Source of the DNA: Chromera velia
Taxonomy: Eukaryota; Sar; Chromeraceae
Assembly (NCBI GenBank): GCA_018398765.1
Contig: JAHBMJ010000177.1
Location: 2,501 to 20,000, forward strand
Length of the DNA stretch: 17,500 nucleotides
Direction of reading: 5' to 3'
Within the stretch, counting starts at the first letter, position 1; each line of letters begins with the position of its first letter. The notes under the pieces were generated by a model. The model saw only the letters and a list, made by a program, of their open reading frames with translations, was not told the DNA's origin and did not search any database. Made by a program: the position numbers and the translations under genes. Below are positions 1 through 8,595 of this stretch, piece by piece.

Positions 1-786
1 GAAAGATGGAATTGACCAAGTCATTCCTTGCTTTAGAGAAGACTTAGTGGCTCTTGTCAATCAGTCTTCCTAGAAACAAGCGACCATAAAACCGTGTTAG
101 CGTACTGAAGACTACTTGAATCTAAAAGACTACAATTCTGTAATTCTTTGTACGCCTTGATATGTAAGTTCAGAATCTTCCGACATAACACCATCAATAA
201 GTGTTCTGTTTATCTTTCTCTCAAACTAATCTAAGTGTTTTTAATTTATGCTCAATTCTCATGCAGGGCTCTTAAAATCGATTAGTAAGATAAATTCACT
301 TAGATACTTGATCATTGATTAGTGTCCTGGTAATCAATTGAGAGTTTCTAATTGATATAATCGATTTAGTTTGCGCGCGAAGCGCCCACACGTCAATGAT
401 GTTCTATGATGTTCAATGCGCGGCCGTCATGGTGCCACGTCAGCGGCGCCGCAAGCGTCTCAATGTATGACCGCCGCGGCGCCACGTAATGTCGCGTGCC
501 TGCATTCTGCCGTGCCATTGCCGTGAAGGTTTTTTTTTTCTCTAGGTACGTGAAATGAATTTTAACTTCAGTGTTATTTCACTTGTTTGTTATAGTTTGT
601 ACGTTGGCTGTACGGTACTGTACGGTTAGTACACTCATGCACGACTTTGCATGTATGGGCTGGCTCTTGAGTTCTAGTCAAACAACGGACTGATGCAGCG
701 TTGCTCACCTCTTTCAGTCTGATCCGTAGGTTGATTGATAGGGGAATCTCATGTCTGATTTATTTTTAAGAAATTAAAAAAAAAAT
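1..786. other. Unique non-coding flank, no gene seen
   Basis: No reading frame longer than about 60 codons and no recognisable RNA gene was found here. The first 360 bases are AT-rich. A GC-rich patch follows at 362-530. The rest has short local duplications, such as two tandem copies of CTGTACGGT(A/T) starting at 608, and a ten-base T run near 531-540. It is probably intergenic sequence or the flank of an unseen gene. I see nothing that links it to the retroelement downstream. Confidence 0.6.
362..530. promoter_or_regulatory. GC-rich patch with ACGT-core motifs, possible regulatory island
   Basis: This stretch is rich in CpG (GCGCGCGAAGCGC at its start, GCGGCGCC and CCGCGGCGCC later) inside an otherwise AT-rich region. 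It holds three CACGT cores: CACACGTCA near 387, GCCACGTCA near 435 and GCCACGTAA near 481. CACGTCA (reverse TGACGTG) is a known class of bZIP binding core in eukaryotes, and the CpG density is promoter-like. No gene can be attached to it on either side, so a regulatory role is only inferred. Confidence 0.2.
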
Positions 787-878
787 CTTGTCCGCGTCGA
801 TCAGTCATTCATTTTTACTTCTGTGCCATGCACCTTCTACCACATTTTCCAGTATACTTTCTGGAACATGCATGTATC

Positions 879-1345
879 GGAGGGGGGCTGAGAGACATAA
901 GAGGCACAGGCAGGCAGACTCAGGTAGGAACTCAGGCAGTTCATTCAATCAGTCAGTCAGTGAGTCAGTCAATCAGTCCGCCAGTTTTTTCCCTTCTTTC
1001 TTTCGAAATCCTTTCTTCCTTCCTCCTTCTTCCTTCCTGGTGCCCCCCTTGATGATGATAGTGGTGTGCCTGCCACTGTCGGAGGGGGGCTGAGAGACAT
1101 AAGAGGCACAGGCAGGCAGACTCAGGTAGGAACTCAGGCAGTTCATTCAATCAGTCAGTTAGTGAATCAGTCAATCAGTCCGCCAGTTTCTTCCCTTCTT
1201 TCCTTCGGAATCCTTTCTTCCTTCCTCCTTCTTCCTTCCTGGTGCCCCCCACAATGATGATAGTGGTATGCCTCCAGTGTCAGAGGGGGGTTCAGAGACA
1301 TAGAGACACAAGCAGGCACACTCAGATGGAACTCAGGCAGTTCAG
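879..1345. repeat. 202-bp tandem repeat, about 2.3 copies
   Basis: Units begin at 879, 1081 and about 1282 with GGAGGGGGGCTGAGAGACAT or a close variant. Each full unit contains a CAGG-rich segment, a short CAGT run, a pyrimidine tract (CTTCCTTCCTCCTTCTTCC) and a GATGATGATAGTGGT segment. The spacing is 202 and then about 201 bases. The third unit runs into the CAGT array instead of completing. Short open frames on both strands here are by-products of the repeat and are not treated as genes. Confidence 0.85.
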
Positions 1346-2235
1346 TCAATCAGTCAGTCAGTCAGTGAGTCAGTCAGTCAGTCAGTCAGATAGTCAGACA
1401 GTCAGTCAGTCAGTCAATCAGTCAGCCAGTCAGCTAGTCAATCGATGAGTCAGCCAGTGAATCAATCAGTCCGTCAGTCAGTCCATCAGTCAGTCAGTAA
1501 GTTAGGCAGTATTTGGTAGTCAGTCGATCAGTCAGACAGTATATTAGACAGACAGGCAAGCAAGCAAGTCAGTTAGTCGATCAGTCAGTCACTCACTGAC
1601 AAACAGTCAATTAGTCAGCCAATCAGTCAGTCAGTCAGTATATTAGGCAGACAGACAGGCAGTCAGTCAGTGAGTCAGTCAATCAGTCAGTCACTCAGTC
1701 AGTGAAGCAGTCAGTCAGTCAGTATATCAGACACGTAGGCAAGCAGGCAGATGCAGGCAGCCAGATAGAAAGTCAGTCAGTCATTCAATCAGGCAGTCAG
1801 TCAGTGAGACAGTCAATAAGTCAGTCACTCAGTCAGTGAAGCAGTCAGTCAGTCAGTCAGTCAGTATATCAGACAGGCAGGCAAGCAGGCAGATGCAGGC
1901 AGCTAGATAGGAAGTCAGTCAGTCATTCAATCAGGCAGTCAGTCAGTGAGACAGTCAATCACTGGCTCACTCAGTCAGTGAAGCAGTCAGTCAGTCAGTC
2001 AGTCAGTATATCAGACAGGCAGGCAAGCAGCCAGCTAGAGAGGAAATCAGTCAGTCAGTCATTCAATCAGGCAGTCAGTCAGTGAGTTAGTCAATCAGGC
2101 AGTCACTCAGTCAGTTATGCAGTCAATCAATCAGTATATCAGACAGGCAGGCAAGCAGGCAGATGCATGCAGCTAGACAGGAAGTAAGTCAGTCATTCAA
2201 TCAGGCAGTCAGTCAGTAAGTTAGTCAATCATCCT
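1340..2235. repeat. CAGT tetranucleotide array with ~142-bp higher-order repeat
   Basis: The sequence is dominated by CAGT with scattered variants (CAAT, CAGG, CACT). From about 1720 it shows a higher-order unit: the landmark TATATCAGAC starts at 1723, 1865, 2007 and 2135, giving spacings of 142, 142 and 128 bases. Related TATATTAG landmarks at 1540 and 1639 mark shorter, more diverged units. Each unit carries GTCAGTATATCAGACAGGCA, AGGCAGATGCAGGCAG and GTCATTCAATCAGGCAG segments. No coding function is supported. Confidence 0.9.
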
Positions 2236-2500
2236 TTACGTGTGTATGTTTATGTGTGTGAATGAATGTGTGAGTGTGCATGCGCACGCGCATTGAACAT
2301 TAAATATTGAACATTAAAAGTGAAGCTCTTTCTCCAATCGTTCTCATTGCCCATCAGATAAGAAACACAACGGTACCTCTTGGGTTAAAAACCGACCCCA
2401 TTCCGTGGAGTTCTCGCTGACCAAAGTTTGAACCGTTTCGACTCGAGCCGTCTCCTCCAGCCCAATCCTTTTTACACTGCATTCCAAGGGAACGGGCAGC
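2236..2500. other. Short unique stretch between repeat blocks
   Basis: A brief TG-rich piece (2241-2280) leads into unique, moderately AT-rich sequence. ATTGAACATTAA is present twice, at 2292 and 2306, as a 14-base tandem duplication. I find no gene, RNA or clear signal. It could be the 5' boundary of the retroelement-related region that follows, but no element terminus or target duplication is recognisable. Confidence 0.4.
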
Positions 2501-2560
2501 TATGAAGCCAGTTGCTACCTATCCCGATCGAGCTCTCTCTCCTACAAAGCGAAAAAGACT

Positions 2561-2584
2561 GAGAGAGAGAGAGAGAGAGAGAGA
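2561..2584. repeat. (GA)n microsatellite
   Basis: Twelve consecutive GA dinucleotides start the purine-rich + strand composition that continues downstream. An open frame (2502-2753) crosses it and yields an Arg-Glu run. I do not treat that frame as a supported gene because its composition is simply that of the repeat. Confidence 0.85.
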
Positions 2585-2797
2585 CGGGGTGCCTAAAGAG
2601 ATGCGGAACACCCGACCCACCCACTCACCGAGCAGGCAAGCAGACAGAGAGAGAAGAGACCCCTTCCCGCCCCCCTTCATATACGGTGCAGAAGAAGGAG
2701 GGACGTCGCCGATGACAACACACAGCCAAAAGAGAATAGAAGGTGACGACTAGGGAGAAGACGTCCGCTTCATGGGGAGGCGGGAGGAGAGGGATAG

Positions 2798-4115
2798 AAG
2801 GAGGGAAGAAGGAGATGGGATGGGAGGAAGAGCAGCAACAGCGGTCCTATCCCCAAGTGGGTGGACAAGGAGACCAAGATCAAGGCCGGAGACGACGGCG
2901 GGGGGGTCTGGCAGCAGGATAAGGGCACAGACAGAAGAGAGAGAAAGGAGGAAAGAAGAGGAGAGAGAGGAGAAGAAGAGAATGACAATTGTCCAGCTGA
3001 GAAACAAATAGAGGAGTCAAGGGTTCAAATGGGAACAGGGAGAGTAGCTGGATGACCGCCATGTGATGGCAGGGATAAAGGCCGCACAAATAGCAATGGT
3101 AGACGCAGGGAGGGAGGAAAGGGCAAGAGTGTTTGCAGCATCCACGAGGGTGACGGAGGCGTTCCAATACAGAAAGCAGAGAAGGACAGAGAACAGAGAG
3201 GGTTCTGAGAGGGAAGCGCTCAACATGGCCCTAGGGGGAAGAGTGGAGATATCGGGGGAGGCAGCAGCGAAAGTGGAGATTTGGGCCATTCCAGTCTTCA
3301 CGGAGGGGCATTGATAACTGGCACTCCTGAGAAACAGAGGGATGACGGGAACGGAAGGAAGATGGGAGGAAGAGACGGGAGAGGTGTACACGGGATTCAT
3401 GGACTCACACACAGAAGGGCTACGTGTGACAGAAAGAAAGAAGAGAGAGAGACTGGGGGACATAGCAGAGTTTGCAATTACTCTGCAGAGGAACATATAC
3501 GGAAGGAACAACAAGGCATGGGAGAGGCTGCTGGAGAGGACGAGGAGGGGGACAGAAGAAGTCCATGAAATCCCAGTAGAACAGCAGACAGAAGATCCCC
3601 TACACCCCTGTGGAGACCACACCATAGCAAACTACACGAAGATCGAAGAGATGATGCTGGAAGAAGCAGAGATTAGGATGACAGGAGGAGTGGGGGGCCA
3701 CCAGGCAGGTACACCGCCATGGGGGGGAGTCGTCCGGCAGGGGGAAGGGAGGACTGCAAGGGAATAGAGAAGAAGGTTAGACGGCCTCATAGAGGAGGCG
3801 AGGAGGAACAGGGGGAGAGGGCTGAGAGGAAGAATGCATGAGGAAAACTTAGAGGAAATAGCAAGGATGTGGATACTCGGACGAAGAGACGGGAGAGGTG
3901 AGGCCCCCAGAGGAGAAGCAAGGAGAGATAAAGACGCCCGACGGGAGACCACCGGGACAGGAAGGAGAGGAGGCGAAGGGCAGACAAGGCAGGGCTACAG
4001 AGGAGGAGAGTGGGGAGGCAGAGACATCCGGCGAGAGACCACAGGGACAAGAAGGAGAGGTCCTGGAGGTGAAGGGCAAACAGGAAGTGAACAAGTACAT
4101 GTGCATGGGGTATGA
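2798..4115 (+). pseudogene. Decayed ORF1-like coding region with C-terminal 30-residue repeats
   Basis: Not matched to a named family. The frame starting at 2798 reads as balanced protein (PKWVDKETKIKAGDDGGGVW near 2855) and stops at 3053. From about 3050 the frame beginning codons at positions divisible by three is protein-like as far as 4115. It has stops at 3312, 3315 and 3765 and helix-rich charged segments such as LGDIAEFAITLQRNIYG and MHEENLEEIARMWIL. It then enters two 30-residue units starting APRGEARRD and ending GTGRRGGEG. The same repeat type is found in the ORF1 upstream of the LINE ORF2, so I infer this is a 5' ORF1 segment of the same or a related retroelement, broken by several stops and one frame change. 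No zinc knuckle or RNA-recognition motif was seen. The start is arbitrary, set just after a stop at 2795. Confidence 0.4.
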
Positions 4116-4134
4116 ACGGGTGTATATGTGTATG
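3901..4134 (+). repeat. First copy of 1350-bp-spaced duplication (two 90-bp units)
   Basis: This segment recurs at 5251-5484, exactly 1350 bases downstream. By eye the first 230 bases differ at about 21 positions, nearly all transitions, with no gaps. Inside it are two 90-base units (starting 3901 and 3991) carrying AGGCCCCCAGAGGAG or AGGGCTACAGAGGAG, then GAGACCAC and GAAGGAGAGG. Ninety bases keeps the frame, giving 30 residues per unit. The copy runs directly into a TG-rich tract. Confidence 0.9.
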
Positions 4135-4529
4135 TCTGTGTGTGTATGTGTGTGTGTGGGTGTGTGTGTGTATGTGAGTATGTAAGTGTATATGTGTGCG
4201 TATGTGTGTGAGCGTGTGTATGTGCATGTGTAAAGTGGGTGTGAGTATGTGTGTGCATATTTTTGCATATGAGGGTGTGTATATATAGCGTGTGTGTGCG
4301 GGTATGTGTGGAAAAGTGTGCGTGAGTGGGCGTGTATGTATGTGTGTATATATAAGTGTATGTATATATTATGCATGTATGTGTGTGTGTGTGTGTGTGT
4401 TTGTGTGTATTGCATGAGTGCGTATGTGTATGTATGTATGCAAGCGGGTATGTATGTACATATATGTGTATGTGTGTGTGTGAGCGTATGTGTGTATGTG
4501 TGTGTATGTATATATGTGTGTGAGTGCAA

Positions 4530-4585
<56 letters not shown>

Positions 4586-4642
4586 GCGAGTGTCACACTG
4601 TATGTGAGTGTGTATGTGTGTGTATATGTATATATATATGTA

Positions 4643-4685
<43 letters not shown>

Positions 4686-5000
4686 ACAAGTATGTGTGTG
4701 TATGTATATGGGTGAGTGTGTATGTATATGTGTGGCACTGCGCTTGTGTATGTGTATGAGTGTATGTGTGAGTGCGTATATGTATGTATGTGAAGGTATG
4801 TGTGGGTATGGGTGTATATGTGGATGTATGTTGGGTGTACGTATATGAGTACACGTATGCGTATGTACGTGGGTGAGTACGTGTATGCGTGTGTACGTGT
4901 AAGTGTGTGTGCGTGTGTGTATGTGAGTGTGTGTGTATGTGTGTGTGTGTGTAGGGGGGGGAGTATGTGTGTGTATGTGTATGTATACATACGGGGGCAT
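4116..5000 (+). repeat. TG-rich microsatellite tract 1
   Basis: Interrupted (TG)n with TATG and TGTA variants, including nearly pure runs at 4530-4572 and 4648-4680. Very long His/Thr/Tyr-rich open frames on the minus strand and Cys/Val-rich frames on the plus strand come from the dinucleotide and are not genes. Non-TG landmarks are shared with the other TG tracts of the window: TTGTGTGTATTGCATGAGTG at 4401 (again at 6360) and CGAGTGTCACACTGT at 4587 (similar at 6576). The tracts are therefore related copies, not independent expansions. Confidence 0.9.
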
Positions 5001-5250
5001 AAGAGTGCGCGGACGCAGGCCAGTGTGCGTGAAAGTGGGTAAATACATGTGTAAACAGGTGCAGACACGTGTGCCCATGGACGAACGCAGGAATATAAAT
5101 GAGTGCACATATGCATGCGAGTATATGGACTCATGAATAAACAAGGCGAGGATGAATGGGGTTACGCGAGCATTAAAAAAATATGGGGGAACCAACACAT
5201 ACATATGATGCACACACGAGTGAGTGAATATATACGGGTATATGCATTAC
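5001..5250. other. Non-repetitive tail of TG tract 1
   Basis: About 250 bases of mixed sequence separate the TG tract from the second duplicated segment. It contains GGACTCATGAATAAACAAGG near 5127 and a seven-A run near 5176. The end, CATATGATGCAC...GCATTACAG followed by GCCCCCAGAGG, resembles the end of TG tract 2 (CATATGTGATGCACAG followed by GGACCCAGAGG at 7503). Both end in CAG|G. No gene is visible. Confidence 0.5.
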
Positions 5251-5484
5251 AGGCCCCCAGAGGAGAAGCGTGGAGAGATAGAGACGCCTGACGGGAGACC
5301 ACCGGGACAGGAAGGAGAGGAGGCGAAGGGCAAACAAGGCAGGGCCACGGAGGAACAGAGTGGGGAGGCAGAGACATCCGGCGGGAGACTACAGAGACAG
5401 GAAGGAGAGGTCCTGGAGGCGAAGGGTAAACAAGAAGTGAACAAGTACGTGTGCGTGGGATATGAACGGATGTACATGTGTGTG
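5251..5484 (+). repeat. Second copy of 1350-bp-spaced duplication
   Basis: Copy of 3901-4134, containing the same two 90-base units and the same transition into TG repeat. In the frame used by the first copy, the CGA codon at 3939-3941 has become TGA at 5289-5291, so this copy is interrupted. Many other changes also look like transitions at CpG or purine sites. It is best seen as a duplicated, non-functional ORF1-repeat segment. Confidence 0.9.
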
Positions 5485-5805
5485 TATATATATATGTGTA
5501 TATGTGTGTGTGAGTATGTGAGTGCATATGTGCGCATGTGTATGTGAGCATATGTGTGTGTACATGTGTGTGTATATGTGTGGGTGTGGGTAAATGTGGG
5601 CATAGGGTATATGTATGTGTGTATGTGTATATGTGTAGGTGACACTGTAGGTATATTGTGTGTGTGTATGTGTGTGTGTATGTGTATGTGTGTATGTATA
5701 TGTGTGCATGTGTATATATGTGTGCGTGCATATGTACATGTGTGTGTACGTGTGTGTATGTGTGCGTGTGTATAAGTGTGCATGTGTGTGTGTATGTGTG
5801 TGTGT

Positions 5806-5847
<42 letters not shown>

Positions 5848-6415
5848 TTGAGTATATATGTGGATATGTGTGTACGTGTATATGTATGTAAATGTGTAGG
5901 TGTATGTATATGTCCGTATGGATGTGTGAGTGTGTGTGGGTGTGTGTGTGTGTGTATGTGTGTGCGAGTGTGCATGGGTGTGTATACGTGAGTGTGTGTG
6001 TATGTGTGTGTGTGTGTGTGTGCATATGTATGTGTGTGTGGGTAGGTATGCATGGGGGTATGTGTATGTGTGAGCATGTATGTGTGTGTATGTGTGCGTA
6101 TGTGTGTGTGTGTGTGTGGGTGGGTAGGTATATGCCTGTGTATGTGCATGTGTGTGCATGTGTGTGTATGGGTATATGTATAAAAGTGTTTATGAGTGAG
6201 TGTGTGTGTGCATATATGTGTGTAGGGGTGTGTGCATATATAGTGCGTTTGTGTGTATGTGTGTAAAAGTATGTGTGAGTGAGTGTGTGTATGCATATTA
6301 TGTGTGCGTATGAGTGTGTGTATATATATGCGTATGTGTGTGTGTGTGTATGTGTGTGTTTGTGTGTATTGCATGAGTGTGTGTGGGTATGTGTGTGTGC
6401 ACGTGTGTATATGTG

Positions 6416-6449
<34 letters not shown>

Positions 6450-6541
6450 AGCATATGTGTATAGGGATGTGTATGTGTATGTGTGTGTGTATATATGGGT
6501 GTGAGTACAAATAGGTGTGTGTGTGTGTGAGCGTGTGTGAA

Positions 6542-6581
<40 letters not shown>

Positions 6582-7004
6582 ACACACTGTGTGTGTATGT
6601 ATATGTGTGTGTATGTGTATGTGTATATGTATGTATGTGTATGTGTGTGTGTATGTGTGTGTATGTGCAAGTGTGTATGTGTATATGTATGTGTAAGTGT
6701 GTATGTCTGTATGTGTGCTTGTGCAGGCGTGTGAGTATATGTGTGTATGTGTATATGCGTGTATATGTACATTATGTAAGAGGGTGCATGGGTATGGGTA
6801 CATATGTGGATGTATGTATACGTGTGTGTGTATGTTGGGTATACGTGTGTGAGTACGTATGTGCGTGTATGAGTGTGTACGTATGTGTGGGTATGCGTGT
6901 GTGAATGTGTGTGTATATGTGTATATGTGTGTGTGTGTGTGCGTATGGGTGTATGCGTATGTATGTGTATGTGTACATATGGGTGGGTGTGTCTGTGTGC
7001 GTAG

Positions 7005-7041
<37 letters not shown>

Positions 7042-7440
7042 TACGTGCGTACGCGTGTGGGTATGTATGTCTATGTATGTGTGTGTAGGTATGTTGTGGG
7101 TACGTGAGTGTAGGTATGTGTGTGTGTGTGTAAGTGAGTATGGATGTATGTATGTGTGTAAATATGTCGATCAGCGCATGTGTGCGTGAGGCTATGTATG
7201 TTTGTATGTGTGTGTGTGTGTGTGTGTCGGTGTGTATGTGTATATGTAGGTGCATGTGTGTGTGTGCGTGTGTGTGTGTGGGTGCATGGGCATGTGTGTA
7301 TGTGTATATGTGCATGTGGGGGCACGCGGGTGTACATGTGTATGTATGAGTGTGTGTGCACGTGTATTTGTGTGTGCATGTATATATGTGCATGTGTGTA
7401 TGTGTAAGTATGTGTGTGTGGGTGCGTATATGGATACAAA
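5485..7440 (+). repeat. TG-rich microsatellite tract 2 (about 2 kb)
   Basis: Interrupted (TG)n with TATG, GCGTG and CATG variants. Nearly pure runs lie at 5815-5845, 6424-6448, 6547-6575 and 7011-7038. The tract seems to hold more than one ancestral unit: GACACTGT occurs at 5641, and at 6358-6600 the landmarks seen at 4400-4600 recur in the same order. The 821-codon minus-strand open frame spanning this region is almost entirely His, Thr, Tyr and Ile and is a repeat artefact. Confidence 0.9.
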
Positions 7441-7500
7441 TGGATGGACGAGTGAGCGTGCGAGTGCATATGAGTGGATGGGCATGCATATGTGATGCAC

Positions 7501-7676
7501 AGGGACCCAGAGGGGAGGAGATGAGAGGGGAAGACACCCAACGACAGACAGGGACTGGACAGGGAGGAGACGACCCAGAATCACGACCGACACAGGCCCC
7601 CAGAGGAGACTGGGGAGGGAGGAACACCCACCGAGAGATAGGGAGGTCGGAAGGAGGTGATGACCGGACAACCTAG
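7501..7676 (+). pseudogene. Two more ORF1-type repeat units (93 bp)
   Basis: After the TG tract ends in GATGCACAG, the sequence returns to coding-like composition with two 93-base units, AGGGACCCAGAGG at 7501 and AGGCCCCCAGAGG at 7594. In one frame they read GPRGEEMRGEDTQRQTGTGQ and APRGDWGGRNTHREIGRSEG, each followed by GGDD. This matches the units at 3901 and 5251 and the PKE/PRG units at 10164-10640. The frame ends at a stop at 7674. It is probably an isolated ORF1 fragment. No independent gene is claimed. Confidence 0.5.
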
Positions 7677-7679
7677 TTG

Positions 7680-8240
7680 CATGATGGCCGGGTAATTACC
7701 GGGTAACCGGTTACCTGGCCGGGCTAGACCAATTTTTTAACAATGGCCAGGTTACCGGTTTACCGGCCATATAATTAAAAAAAAAAACAAAAATAAAAAT
7801 CTAGAAAAAAAAATTAAAAAAAAATATAGAAAAAAAAATTATAGAAAAAAAATTAAAAAAAAATCTGGCCGCATTCGAAAGACGCGGAAACTTTTGAATC
7901 CTAAAATTGTTTTTCTTTCACGTATGAAACTCATATGCATGCACAACAAGCGAATAACATGCATGAAAATCGATGAAACACATTCATGCGGCATGAAAGC
8001 ACACACACATGCACAAAACACACGTGAAACACATGCACAGTCAACTCAACGCGATAGCTATATCTGAACAAAAACCAGTTGAGGGATTTTGATCCATCAA
8101 CTGATTTGCGCAGATACTTTCTATCTAGCGCCTCTTCTCAGACTCTTTTTGGCATTGACGACAGCCCGAGGCTGAGGCTAGACAAAATCGATGCCGGCTA
8201 GGTTACCGGCCAACCTGGTAACCACCCCCCTATTTCTGGC
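7680..8240. mobile_element. AT-rich non-coding block with GGTAACC inverted motifs, possible small DNA transposon
   Basis: The left end carries GGGTAATTACCGGG and the perfect palindrome GGTAACCGGTTACC (7702-7715), followed by GGTTACCGG at 7751. The right end carries GGTTACCGGCC and CTGGTAACC (about 8203-8223). Between them lie an A-rich tract (7775-7863) and roughly 350 bases of unique sequence without an ORF. Clustered short palindromes near both ends of an ORF-less ~550-bp block resemble a non-autonomous DNA transposon, and TAGGGGGGTGGTTACC read inward from the right end recalls hAT-like termini. I found no convincing target-site duplication or matching terminal repeat, so the class is uncertain. 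Confidence 0.3.
7775..7863 (+). repeat. A-rich tract
   Basis: Runs of 7 to 11 A separated by single TT, TAT or TCTAG interruptions. It could be an internal A-rich tract of the surrounding non-coding element or the poly(A)-like tail of an older insertion. Nothing coding precedes it directly. Confidence 0.7.
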
Positions 8241-8289
8241 TGACTACCAAGTTACCAGGATACACCTAGGCCGGGGCCGGATAAGGCAG

Positions 8290-8595
8290 GTGCGTGGGGT
8301 GGGTGGGTGTGAATGCACGGGCGGATGGACGAAAGGGAGATGAACGAGGATGGGTGAAGGGATAGAATAGAAAAATAGGAAAGTATATGTGAGGATGGGT
8401 GACAGATGGGGAGATGGACGGATAGATAGATGAATGATGGATAATTGGCGGATGGATGAATGACTAAGGGGAGGGGGGATGAATGAGGGACAGGTGGATG
8501 GATGACTGATGGGTAGGTGGATGGATGATTAATCAATGGTGGAATGGATGGATGAATGAAAGGTGGATAAACGATTGAACTATATGTATGAACAG
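8290..8595 (+). repeat. GATG-rich tract directly upstream of ORF1, possible intron
   Basis: Interrupted GGAT/GATG tetranucleotides, the same repeat type as 11367-12215. The tract is entered at GGCAG|GTGCGT (donor-like, GT at 8290) and left at GAACAG|GTCCCC (acceptor-like AG at 8594-8595), after which ORF1-type coding begins. The right edge follows the CAG|G pattern seen where the other simple-repeat tracts end. The sequence just left of 8290 is not recognisably coding, so frame restoration cannot be tested here and the intron reading is weak. Confidence 0.35.

Noticed and set aside
879-2235. CRISPR-like or phage-like array
   Set aside because: Repeats are tandem without unique spacers, the unit is itself built of CAGT, and the setting is eukaryotic.
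2340-2500. Possible tRNA or other structured RNA gene near GTTTGAACC
   Set aside because: No cloverleaf arms or box A/B pair could be found around it.
3063-3085. Shared GATGGC(A/G)GGGATAAAGG between 3065 and about 13570, encoding MAGIK at both sites
   Set aside because: The match is under 25 bases with an adjacent two-base difference, and the surroundings do not align. It could be a trace of shared ancestry but is too short to claim.
4294-4848. Cys/Val/Tyr-rich plus-strand frames in TG tracts
   Set aside because: Translations of (TGTG) and (TATG) repeats. The alternating Cys-Val pattern is not a real Cys-rich protein.
4069-5252. TG tract 1 as an in-frame GT-AG intron (GGAG|GTGAAG to TTACAG|GCC)
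   Set aside because: The donor would be phase 1 and the acceptor phase 0, so splicing breaks the frame, and the second copy has GC at the donor. Only the acceptor-like edge is noted.
5162-7627. 821-codon minus-strand open frame rich in His, Thr and Tyr
   Set aside because: It is the complement of the TG tract. Stop-free reading is a property of (CA)n, with no domain or plausible protein composition. The same holds for the 379-codon (3995-5134) and 518-codon (5247-6803) minus-strand frames.
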